A DNA stretch of 51,955 nucleotides from assembly GCA_023228985.1 (NCBI GenBank), contig JALOAC010000020.1, forward strand, positions 1-51,955. Reading direction: 5' to 3'. The translations under genes and the position numbers were made by a program. The notes beneath the pieces were generated by a model that was not told the origin of the DNA, made no database searches, and saw nothing but the letters and a program-made list of their open reading frames with translations. This document shows positions 34,863 to 42,567 of this stretch, one piece after another (the first letter of the stretch is position 1; each line of letters opens with the position of its first letter). This DNA comes from Thiopseudomonas sp. (lineage in GTDB: Bacteria; Pseudomonadota; Gammaproteobacteria; Pseudomonadales; Pseudomonadaceae).

Positions 34863-36301
34863 GTGAACAACACAGCAGTGCAACCCGGGTACTCTTAACC
34901 GCCAATGGTTTAGACCACGCGCAGTTAGAGCAAGCGTTGGCAGAACTGGCGGGTACAGGTATTGATAGCGGCGATTTGTATTTTCAGCGGCGCATGACCG
35001 AAGCTTGGACGTTAGGAGAGGGGATTGTTAAAGAAGGGAGCTTTAACCTCGATCAGGGTGTGGGCGTGCGTGCTATCGCGGGCGAGAAAACCGGATTTTC
35101 CTACAGCAATGCCATTCATTTGCCCGCATTGATGCAAGCGGCGCAAGCCTCACGCAGTATCGCGCGTTCTGGCCAACGGCGATCGCCTCAGGTCATTGCT
35201 GCTCAACACATTACAGCACCTCTGTACGCTCTTGATGACCCTTTGCATGTGCTCAATCGTGAAGAAAAAGTAGCTTTTTTACAGCGTGTCGATGCCTTTA
35301 CCCGTAGCTTAGACTCACGTGTTAACCAAGTCAGCTTAAACCTAGTGGGAGCTTGGGAGCATATCTTGGTGGTTGACTTGGATGGTCACCTTGCAACCGA
35401 TGTGCGTCCGATGGTGCGTTTTAATGTTAGCGTTCTGGTCGAGCAGAATGGCCGTCGTGAACGAGGCAGTTATGGTGGCGGTGGTCGCCGTGATTACCAA
35501 TACTTTATTGATGAGGAGCGAGCGCTGGATTATGCTCGTGAGGCCGTACGCCAAGCTTTAGTTAATCTTGAGGCTGTTGCGGCGCCTGCAGGCAGTATGC
35601 CGGTAGTAATGGGGCCGGGCTGGAGCGGAGTCTTATTGCATGAGGCCGTAGGTCATGGCCTGGAAGGTGATTTTAACCGTAAAGGCAGCTCTAACTACAG
35701 CGGCTGTATTGGCCAACAAGTGGCCTCAAAACTATGTACCATTGTTGACGACGCTACTATTGCTCATCGACGTGGATCATTAAGCGTGGATGATGAAGGT
35801 GTAGCCGCACAGAACACCGTATTGATTGAGAAGGGTATTTTGCGCGGTTATATGCAAGACAAACATAACGCTAAGCTGATGGGCGTGAGCAGTACCGGTA
35901 ATGGTCGTCGCGAGTCTTATGCGCACCTGCCCATGCCGCGCATGACCAACACCTATATGTTAGCTGGCGAAAGCTGTCCAGAAGAAATAATCCGCTCGGT
36001 AAAGAAAGGTATTTACTGTGCCAGTTTAGGCGGCGGACAGGTGGATATCACCAGCGGTAAGTTTGTCTTCTCCACCAGCGAAGCCTACTTAATTGAGGAT
36101 GGAAAGATTACGACACCGGTCAAAGGAGCTACCTTGATTGGTAATGGTCCAGATGCCATGCGCGCCGTATCGATGCTGGGTAATGACTTAGAGCTGGATA
36201 GCGGTGTAGGAATGTGCGGCAAGGGCGGGCAAACTGTTCCAGTAGGCGTAGGTCAACCCACGCTTAAAATAGATCAGCTCACTGTGGGCGGTACGGGCTA
36301 G
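34859..36301 (+). CDS. tldD: Metalloprotease TldD
   Basis: Subunit of the TldD/TldE (PmbA) heterodimer, a zinc protease that digests unfolded short peptides and matures some modified peptides and the CcdA antitoxin. The zinc site HEAVGH has His261, Glu262 and His266, followed by GLEGDF. The 480 residues are complete. It overlaps the amidase gene by four bases. The pmbA partner is not in the window. Confidence 0.95.
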   Translation: MSEQHSSATRVLLTANGLDHAQLEQALAELAGTGIDSGDLYFQRRMTEAWTLGEGIVKEGSFNLDQGVGVRAIAGEKTGFSYSNAIHLPALMQAAQASRSIARSGQRRSPQVIAAQHITAPLYALDDPLHVLNREEKVAFLQRVDAFTRSLDSRVNQVSLNLVGAWEHILVVDLDGHLATDVRPMVRFNVSVLVEQNGRRERGSYGGGGRRDYQYFIDEERALDYAREAVRQALVNLEAVAAPAGSMPVVMGPGWSGVLLHEAVGHGLEGDFNRKGSSNYSGCIGQQVASKLCTIVDDATIAHRRGSLSVDDEGVAAQNTVLIEKGILRGYMQDKHNAKLMGVSSTGNGRRESYAHLPMPRMTNTYMLAGESCPEEIIRSVKKGIYCASLGGGQVDITSGKFVFSTSEAYLIEDGKITTPVKGATLIGNGPDAMRAVSMLGNDLELDSGVGMCGKGGQTVPVGVGQPTLKIDQLTVGGTG

Positions 36302-36318
36302 GGGTTCAGTGATTTAAC

Positions 36319-36350
36319 AATGGCGCACTCAGTTTGCGCCATTATTTTTT
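36319..36350 (+). terminator. Intrinsic terminator of tldD
   Basis: AATGGCGCA at 36319-36327 pairs perfectly with TGCGCCATT at 36335-36343, and a run of six Ts follows at 36345-36350. It ends the rightward amidase-tldD transcript. The stop codon of the convergent RDD gene lies inside it. Confidence 0.8.
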
Positions 36351-36839
36351 ATGCGTGCTTTTGGGTAGTTGCACGGTAATGCTTTCCGAATAGCTATCAT
36401 GCCAAGTGTCGTTGTTTTTGCTGAATATCGACCACCAAAACCCCAGTCCCAGTGGCAGCCAAGAAATAATAGAAACAACAAAGCGTAATAGAGCTTGCCA
36501 GAGGTCAATGGCGGAGCCATCGGCATTTTGCACGCGGATGCTCCACGCCTGCATGCCAAGAGTTTGTCCAGTATGCAGCCAAAACTTAGCAAAAAACGCG
36601 AAGATACTCAGGAGTAGCAAGCTGGACAGTATGGGGTCGCGGTCAAGTAAAGCGTTTTCAGCCATATACTTAAGCTGTTCGCTGCCATACACCAAACGCA
36701 ACACACCTTGCTGGTAAATCCAAGTCACAATCATAATTAGCGCAACTACCAGCATAAAGTCGTAAAACATAGCGGCTAAACGGCGCGTAATGCTGGCCTT
36801 GGGGTATTGGCCTTGGGGTTCAAGCATGCGTTTTGACAT
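36342..36839 (-). CDS. RDD-family inner-membrane protein
   Basis: A 165-residue membrane protein of the RDD family (Pfam RDD), named for the Arg-Asp-Asp pattern seen here as TRRLAAMFYDFML near residue 20. Three to four hydrophobic segments are visible (about residues 25-43, 72-90 and 118-135). The function is unknown; some relatives act as ion antiporters. Start at ATG 36839 (MSKRMLEPQ), with GAGGTG upstream. Confidence 0.8.
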   Translation of the reverse strand: MSKRMLEPQGQYPKASITRRLAAMFYDFMLVVALIMIVTWIYQQGVLRLVYGSEQLKYMAENALLDRDPILSSLLLLSIFAFFAKFWLHTGQTLGMQAWSIRVQNADGSAIDLWQALLRFVVSIISWLPLGLGFWWSIFSKNNDTWHDSYSESITVQLPKSTHKK

Positions 36840-36943
36840 AAGCACCTCAGAGTGAAAGCGCTCAGCATTCTACTGGTTTGCCGGTTAAAGTGGTAGGCAA
36901 TCTATTACGGCGCGCAGTCTGTACTTAGAGGGATTAAATGAAA

Positions 36944-36973
36944 AAGCCCTCACTCCTTGCGCAGTGAGGGCTT
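36944..36973 (-). terminator. Intrinsic terminator of the cold-shock gene
   Basis: AAGCCCTCACT at 36944-36954 pairs perfectly with AGTGAGGGCTT at 36963-36973. On the minus strand this 11-base-pair stem is followed by a T run, ending the short csp transcript. Confidence 0.8.
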
Positions 36974-36989
36974 AATAAACTTTGTTAAA

Positions 36990-37199
36990 TTAAAGCGGTT
37001 GAACTTTGTCAGCCTGCATGCCTTTTTGACCTTCTACAGCCTCGAAGCTTACTTTTTGGCCTTCCTGTAAGCTTTTAAAACCATTGCCCTCAATGGCGCG
37101 GAAATGAACGAATAGGTCTGGGCCGCTTTCTGGAGTGATAAAACCAAAACCTTTGGCGTCGTTAAACCACTTAACGGTACCAGTCTGGCGAGTAGTCAT
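36990..37199 (-). CDS. Cold-shock protein (CspA family)
   Basis: A single-stranded nucleic-acid-binding protein of 69 residues with one cold-shock domain. RNP1 appears as KGFGFI and RNP2 as LFVHF; the surface aromatic residues are in place. Such proteins melt mRNA structure in the cold or serve as general RNA chaperones. It is monocistronic, with its own terminator and a long upstream region whose leader appears able to hide the ribosome site. Confidence 0.93.
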   Translation of the reverse strand: MTTRQTGTVKWFNDAKGFGFITPESGPDLFVHFRAIEGNGFKSLQEGQKVSFEAVEGQKGMQADKVQPL

Positions 37200-37262
37200 A
37201 ACTTTGCATCCTTTGAAACTTAATTGAATTGCACGCTAAATGCGTATGGACTGGATGCAAAG
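37200..37262 (-). promoter_or_regulatory. Csp leader with a ribosome-site-sequestering inverted repeat
   Basis: On the mRNA strand, CTTTGCATCC (37262-37253) is a perfect 10-base inverted repeat of GGATGCAAAG (37211-37202), which includes half of the AAAGGA ribosome site and ends two bases before the ATG. The 41-base loop contains a further small ACGC/GCGT stem. A fold that hides the ribosome site is therefore possible, as in the cspA thermosensor principle. Folding and function are inference. Confidence 0.45.
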
Positions 37263-37499
37263 AAAGCGGTCGAGCAGGGTGTAGCAAGGCGTATTAAGGG
37301 CACAAAAGCATGCTTTTGGTAGAACTTAAACAGCTACTGCGTTAGGTCATTTCAACAGCAACCTATGCAATCACAGTGGTTTAACTCTAAGGGACGTTTT
37401 GTCTAAAACCAAGGTGGTCGAATTAGACAAAGGGCTAGTTTGCGTCAAAAAACTGGTGGTTCTTGATATAAGTCAAATTTGCAGGCGTGCCGGAATCTG
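37200..37499. other. Intergenic region upstream of the cold-shock gene
   Basis: This stretch holds no gene I can support. It contains the csp leader, a perfect 16-base palindrome (CAAAAGCATGCTTTTG, 37303-37318) and, presumably, the csp promoter. The fumarase gene ends leftwards at 37552, so readthrough towards csp would have to cross the hairpin at 37500-37537. Confidence 0.6.
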
Positions 37500-37537
37500 T
37501 AGCCAGCTGTGCGAGCGATTAGCCCGCACAGCGGCTA
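37500..37537 (-). terminator. Hairpin after the fumarase gene
   Basis: GCTGTGCG (37506-37513) pairs with CGCACAGC (37525-37532), extended by TAGCC/GGCTA with one bulge. There is no U tract on either strand. It lies 15 bases after the fumarase stop and could slow or end transcription with help from Rho. Confidence 0.4.
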
Positions 37538-37551
37538 TGCCAAAGCTTGAG

Positions 37552-39072
37552 TTAGATTTCTAGCGCAAGACTTTCAGCAATTTTCTTTTTCCACACCTGT
37601 GGGCCAGTGATGTGCACGGACTCACCAGAGCTATCGACTGCTACAGTAACCGGCATATCTTTGACCTCAAACTCGTAGATGGCTTCCATCCCCAAGTCAG
37701 CAAATGCCGCAGTGCGTGATTTTTTAATGGCTTGCGACACCAGATACGCCGCGCCGCCTACAGCCATCAGGTACACGGCTTTGTTGTCTTTAATGGCTTC
37801 AATAGCGATTGGGCCACGTTCGGATTTACCAATCATGCCCAGCAGTCCGGTGGACTCCAGCACCTGGCGGGTGAATTTATCCATACGGGTTGCAGTCGTC
37901 GGGCCAGCCGGTCCAACCACTTCGTCACGCACGGGATCAACCGGGCCAACGTAGTAAATAAAGCGACCCTTCAAATCAACCGGCAACTCTTCGCCCGCGT
38001 CGAGCATATCCACAATGCGCTTGTGCGCTGCATCGCGTCCAGTGAGCATTTTACCGTTCAGTAGCAGGGTTTCGCCCGGCTTCCAGCTTTGTACCTCTTC
38101 CGGCGTGATGGTGTCGAGATTTACGCGGCGTGCGGTAGGGCCCGCATCCCACACGATGTCTGGGAAAGCGTCCAAGTCAGGAGCTTCCAGCGCAGCAGGG
38201 CCAGAACCGTCTAGGGTGAAATGCACGTGGCGCGTGGCGGCACAGTTCGGAATAATACAGACTGGCAGCGAAGCCGCATGTGTGGGGTAGTCTTTGATTT
38301 TGATATCTAGAACAGTGGTCAAACCGCCCAGGCCCTGTGCACCAATACCCAGTTGGTTCACTTTTTCAAAAATCTCTAACCGCAGCTCTTCTACGCGGTT
38401 TTGTGCGCCGCGCGCTTGCAGCTCATGAATATCAATGGGATCCATCAAGGATTCTTTGGCCAGAATGGCCGCTTTTTCGGCGGTACCGCCAATGCCGATG
38501 CCGAGCATGCCAGGTGGGCACCAGCCAGCACCCATCTCAGGAACTACTTTTAATACCCAGTCAACAATAGAGTCGGATGGGTTGAGCATGGCCATTTTGG
38601 CTTTGTTTTCTGAACCGCCACCCTTGGCGGCAATATCTAGCTCGATGGTGTTGCCAGGGACGATGCTGTAATGGATGACTGCTGGGGTATTGTCTTTGGT
38701 GTTTTTACGCGCACCAGCCGGGTCGGCCAAAATAGAGGCACGTAAAATGTTGTCTGGGTTGCTGTACGCACGACGCACGCCTTCGTTGATCATGTCATCG
38801 AGACCCATGGTCGCGCCGTCCCATTTAACGTCCATGCCCACACGTGCAAACACAGTGACGATACCTGTGTCCTGACACAGCGGACGATGGCCGGTGGCGC
38901 TCATGCGTGAGTTGATGAGAATTTGCGCCATGGAGTCTTTAGCCGCGGGGGATTCCTCGCGCTCGTAGGCTTGGTGCATGGCTTGGATAAAGTCGAGCGG
39001 GTGGTAGTAAGAAATATACTGTAAGGCGTCAGCGACGCTTTGAATCAAATCGTCTTGCTTAATGGCGGCCAT
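37552..39072 (-). CDS. Class I fumarate hydratase, iron-sulfur dependent
   Basis: Reversibly hydrates fumarate to malate with an oxygen-sensitive [4Fe-4S] cluster. The single chain of 506 residues fuses the alpha and beta parts. The three cluster cysteines are visible in LCQDTGIV, GWCPPGM and PNCAATRH. The C-terminal beta domain has GPAGPTTATRMDKF. AAGGAG precedes the ATG. Together with frdABCD nearby it can feed fumarate respiration by running malate to fumarate, though it also serves the oxidative TCA cycle. Confidence 0.94.
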   Translation of the reverse strand: MAAIKQDDLIQSVADALQYISYYHPLDFIQAMHQAYEREESPAAKDSMAQILINSRMSATGHRPLCQDTGIVTVFARVGMDVKWDGATMGLDDMINEGVRRAYSNPDNILRASILADPAGARKNTKDNTPAVIHYSIVPGNTIELDIAAKGGGSENKAKMAMLNPSDSIVDWVLKVVPEMGAGWCPPGMLGIGIGGTAEKAAILAKESLMDPIDIHELQARGAQNRVEELRLEIFEKVNQLGIGAQGLGGLTTVLDIKIKDYPTHAASLPVCIIPNCAATRHVHFTLDGSGPAALEAPDLDAFPDIVWDAGPTARRVNLDTITPEEVQSWKPGETLLLNGKMLTGRDAAHKRIVDMLDAGEELPVDLKGRFIYYVGPVDPVRDEVVGPAGPTTATRMDKFTRQVLESTGLLGMIGKSERGPIAIEAIKDNKAVYLMAVGGAAYLVSQAIKKSRTAAFADLGMEAIYEFEVKDMPVTVAVDSSGESVHITGPQVWKKKIAESLALEI

Positions 39073-39373
39073 GTAGCGCTCCTTAGTTTAGCCAGCCCTG
39101 CGCTTAATTAATAAAGCCCAAGGCTGTGAAATATGAATTCTGCCATTATAGCGCCAAAAACCAGAACGCGCACAGCAAGGTCGTAGGACTTTAAGGTGGG
39201 TGGTTAATACTGACAGTGGCGTAGGGGCAGTATTTATAGCTACATGTTCAAAGGAACGTAAAAAAGTAATCTTGTTTTTTAGCGATACTAATACTTATTA
39301 GGCCACTACAGGCCGTCTAAAATACTTGATAGACTGCGTAAGTTATTTAACTGCCTGTACCAAGGACGAAGCC
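39073..39373. other. Core/defence-island boundary region
   Basis: This 301-base divergent gap lies between the fumarase gene and hsdR. It holds the fumarase promoter candidate, a seven-base inverted repeat AATACTG/CAGTATT (39206-39212 and 39228-39234) and presumably the hsdR promoter. I see no tRNA, integrase or clear attachment-site repeat. Confidence 0.5.
39145..39150 (-). promoter_or_regulatory. Candidate -10 box for the fumarase gene
   Basis: A perfect TATAAT on the minus strand lies 72 bases before the fumarase ATG. No good -35 box stands at the correct distance, so the evidence is limited to this match. Confidence 0.3.
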
Positions 39374-42181
39374 ATGGTTAATCAAACTCACGAACAAAAA
39401 GCCCGCGATAATATTGACCTCATGCTAGCCAAGGCAGGTTGGGTGGTGCAGGACAAAAGCAAAATTAATTTTGCTGCTGGGCAAGGTATTGCGGTTCGTG
39501 AGTATCAAACCGATGTTGGTCCCGCCGATTACGCGCTCTTTGTGGATAATAAAGCCGTAGGCGTGATTGAAGCCAAGCCCGAATCCTGGGGCGAAAAAAT
39601 CACCACGGTGGAAGAACAATCCCAAGGCTATGCCAATGCCAGCTTAAAGTGGGTACACAATAAAGAAGCCTTGCGCTTTGTTTACGAAAGCACAGGTGTT
39701 ATCACGCGCTTTACCGATGGCGCCGATCCCAACCCACGCTCACGCGAAGTATTTAATTTTCACCGCCCAGAATCCTTAGCAAGCTGGTTACGCGAAACAA
39801 AAAGCTTTCGTGCTCGCTTGCAAGATATGCCGCCTTTACCCACAGAGGGTTTGCGTGATTGCCAAATCACTGCCATCAGCAATCTGGAACAATCACTTAA
39901 AGACGACAGGCCACGCGCCTTAATTCAAATGGCCACGGGCGCAGGCAAAACCTTTACCGCCATTACGGCCAGTTATCGTTTGCTAAAAGAGCCAGTGAGC
40001 GCCAAACGCATTTTGTTTTTAGTGGATACCAAAAACTTAGGCGAGCAGGCCGAACAAGAATTTATGACCTTTGTGCCGAATGATGACAACCGTAAATTCA
40101 CCGAGCTATACAGTGTGCAGCGCCTAAAAAGCTCACACATCAGCACCGACTCCCAAGTGTATATCAGCACCATTCAGCGCATGTACTCCATGCTCAAAGA
40201 TGAGCTGTTAGATGAATCGCTGGAAGAACAAAATCCCGCTGAACAATTAACCAAGCCGAAAGAGCCTTTACCCGTGGTGTATAACGCCAAAATTCCACCC
40301 GAATTTTTTGACGTCATTATTATCGACGAATGCCATCGCTCTATTTACAACCTCTGGCGACAAGTAATTGAATATTTTGATGCGTACCTCGTTGGCTTAA
40401 CCGCCACCCCCGATGCGCGTACGTTCGGTTTTTTTCGTAAGAATGTTGTCAGCGAATACAGCCATGAAAAAGCCGTGGCCGATGGCGTCAACGTAGGTAA
40501 CGAAGTCTTTATTATCGAAACAGAAAAAACACTACAAGGCGGCACCATTACCGCCAAGCAGCAGGTTGAAAAGCGTGAACGCACCACACGGCGCAAGCGC
40601 TGGGAAATCCAAGACGAAGAAGAAGCTTACAGCGCTAAACAACTCGACCGCGACATCGTTAACCCCGACCAAATTCGCACGGTCATCCGCACCTTTAAAA
40701 ATTCGCTACCGATAATGTTTCCTGGCCGAGCAGAAGTGCCCAAAACCTTAGTGTTTGCCAAAACCGACAGCCACGCCGATGACATTATCCAAATTATTCG
40801 TGAAGAGTTTGGTGGCAGTAACCAGTTTTGTAAAAAAGTCACCTACCGCGTAGCCAACGACAAACTCGATACCGAAGGCAAGGTATTAGAAAAAGGTGAA
40901 GACCCTGCCACCATTCTGGCGCAACTACGCAACGACTATTACCCGCGCATTGCCGTGACCGTGGATATGATTGCCACTGGCACCGATGTTAAAGCGCTGG
41001 AATGCCTGCTGTTTATGCGCGATGTAAAAAGCAAAAATTATTTTGAACAAATGAAAGGCCGTGGCACCCGTACGCTGGATAAAGATAACCTGCAAAAAGT
41101 CACGCCTTCCGCACAAAGTGCTAAAACCCACTATGTGATTGTTGATGCCATCGGCGTAACCAAATCCATCAAAACCGCCAGCCGCCCGTTAATTACCAAA
41201 CCGACTGTCGCGCTGAAAGATTTAGCCATGGGCGTGATGATGGGCGCCAGCGACAGCGATACAGTGTCGTCTTTAGCGGGGCGCTTAGCGCGCCTCGATA
41301 AACAACTGGATGACAAAGAACGCGCCCGCATAGCCGAAAAAGCAGGCGACGTGCCTTTATTAGCCATTGTTGGCGAGCTATTTAACGCCATCGACGGCGA
41401 CAATGTAGAGCGCAAAGCCCTAGAAATTGCAGGTTTGCCCGAAGGCGCCGATCCTGGCGATGCTAAACGCGACCAAGCCCAAGCTGAACTGGTGGGCGAA
41501 GTCGCTAAAGTGTTTAACGGCGAGCTGATAGAGCTGATTGACACCATTCGCCGCGATAAAGAACAAACCGTAGTGCATGACGATTTAGACGAACTGGTAA
41601 AGGCAGAATGGGCAGGCGATACCGAGGAAAACGCCCAAGCACTCACGCAAGAATTTGCCGACTACCTTGCCGAACAGGCCAACACCATTGATGCGTTAAC
41701 TATTTATTTCCATACCCCCGCACGGCGCAGCGAAGTCACTTTTACGCAAATAAAAGCCTTGCTAGAGCAAATCAAACAAGAACGCCCCAAACTTGCGCCC
41801 TTGCGCGTATGGCAAGCCTACGCGCACCTCGATAGCTATAAAGGCACAACGCCTGTTGCCGAGCTAACCGCTTTAGTCGCCTTAATTCGCCGCGTGTGTG
41901 GCATTGATAGCAGCATTACGCCGTTTGATGCCACCGTGCGCAAAAACTTTCAAAGCTGGATCATGCAATACCACGCAGGCGATAGAGAAAAGTTTAATGA
42001 ACAACAAATGGCATGGCTGCGTTTAATACGCGACCACATTACCGACTCCACGCACTTTGAACGTGAAGACCTCGACAACACACCCTTTGATGCCCAAGGC
42101 GGCCTAGGGCGCATGTATCAATTATTTGGAGATAAGATGGACTGGGTGATTGAAGTCATGAATCGGGAGCTGGTGGCGTGA
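39374..42181 (+). CDS. hsdR: Type I restriction endonuclease subunit R (HsdR)
   Basis: The motor and nuclease subunit of a type I restriction system. The start is ATG 39374 (MVNQTHEQ), with AAGGA seven bases upstream; an in-frame TTG at 39326 is less likely. In the 935 residues the nuclease site is Asp52 (GPADY) with Glu66 and Lys68 (IEAK). Helicase Walker A is ATGAGKT with Lys192, the DECH box is at 318-321, and the later motifs are GLTATP and MKGRGTRT. A long helical C-terminal domain follows. The protein is intact, but it can work only with HsdM and HsdS, and no hsdM is in the window. Confidence 0.93.
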   Translation: MVNQTHEQKARDNIDLMLAKAGWVVQDKSKINFAAGQGIAVREYQTDVGPADYALFVDNKAVGVIEAKPESWGEKITTVEEQSQGYANASLKWVHNKEALRFVYESTGVITRFTDGADPNPRSREVFNFHRPESLASWLRETKSFRARLQDMPPLPTEGLRDCQITAISNLEQSLKDDRPRALIQMATGAGKTFTAITASYRLLKEPVSAKRILFLVDTKNLGEQAEQEFMTFVPNDDNRKFTELYSVQRLKSSHISTDSQVYISTIQRMYSMLKDELLDESLEEQNPAEQLTKPKEPLPVVYNAKIPPEFFDVIIIDECHRSIYNLWRQVIEYFDAYLVGLTATPDARTFGFFRKNVVSEYSHEKAVADGVNVGNEVFIIETEKTLQGGTITAKQQVEKRERTTRRKRWEIQDEEEAYSAKQLDRDIVNPDQIRTVIRTFKNSLPIMFPGRAEVPKTLVFAKTDSHADDIIQIIREEFGGSNQFCKKVTYRVANDKLDTEGKVLEKGEDPATILAQLRNDYYPRIAVTVDMIATGTDVKALECLLFMRDVKSKNYFEQMKGRGTRTLDKDNLQKVTPSAQSAKTHYVIVDAIGVTKSIKTASRPLITKPTVALKDLAMGVMMGASDSDTVSSLAGRLARLDKQLDDKERARIAEKAGDVPLLAIVGELFNAIDGDNVERKALEIAGLPEGADPGDAKRDQAQAELVGEVAKVFNGELIELIDTIRRDKEQTVVHDDLDELVKAEWAGDTEENAQALTQEFADYLAEQANTIDALTIYFHTPARRSEVTFTQIKALLEQIKQERPKLAPLRVWQAYAHLDSYKGTTPVAELTALVALIRRVCGIDSSITPFDATVRKNFQSWIMQYHAGDREKFNEQQMAWLRLIRDHITDSTHFEREDLDNTPFDAQGGLGRMYQLFGDKMDWVIEVMNRELVA

Positions 42182-42195
42182 CAGGTGTAAGATCT

Positions 42196-42558
42196 ATGAA
42201 GTCAAAATCATTTGATGCCGCTAATTTTTTAGAAACCAACGATGATATCCAAGAGTTTCTAGCACAGGCAGCAAGCACTGGCGATACTAAGCATTTATCA
42301 CACTGTTTAAATATTGCGATACGCGCTCGTGGCGCGAAAGGAATTGTTAAAACAGCACATGAAACAGCCGAAGGGCTGCATCAAGCTGATTGCATTGACC
42401 GAGCTAAACTTAGCGAATATGAAAAATTGATTTTAGAAGCTTATGAAAATAATGAGCTACAAAGCACAAACAATTTCCAAGAAGAAGTTTTGCAAGCAAA
42501 ATCGGCGGCACGAAATACCCTTAACAACAAAGCCAAAATCAGCACCAGTGATAAATAG
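42196..42558 (+). CDS. Hybrid antitoxin-like protein (HI1420/HigA2-like N-terminus, CopG-antitoxin-like C-terminus)
   Basis: A 120-residue protein. The N-terminal half (FDAANFLETNDDIQEFLAQA, then IAIRARG) resembles the HI1420-type addiction-module antidote, but the helix-turn-helix that should follow is degraded. The C-terminal part (EYEKLILEAYENNELQS, then AARNTLNNKAKIS) resembles the start of a CopG-type antitoxin, cut before its ribbon-helix-helix. No toxin partner is adjacent. The frame may begin at GTG 42178, overlapping hsdR by four bases, or at ATG 42196. It might be a regulator of the locus or a gene relic kept in frame. The family assignments are from memory of their patterns. Confidence 0.55.
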   Translation: MKSKSFDAANFLETNDDIQEFLAQAASTGDTKHLSHCLNIAIRARGAKGIVKTAHETAEGLHQADCIDRAKLSEYEKLILEAYENNELQSTNNFQEEVLQAKSAARNTLNNKAKISTSDK

Positions 42559-42567
42559 GAAAGAGAA

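Noticed and set aside
37732..38671. Several open frames on the plus strand opposite the fumarase gene
   Set aside because: They are shadows of a strongly conserved gene, have no ribosome sites and resemble no family.
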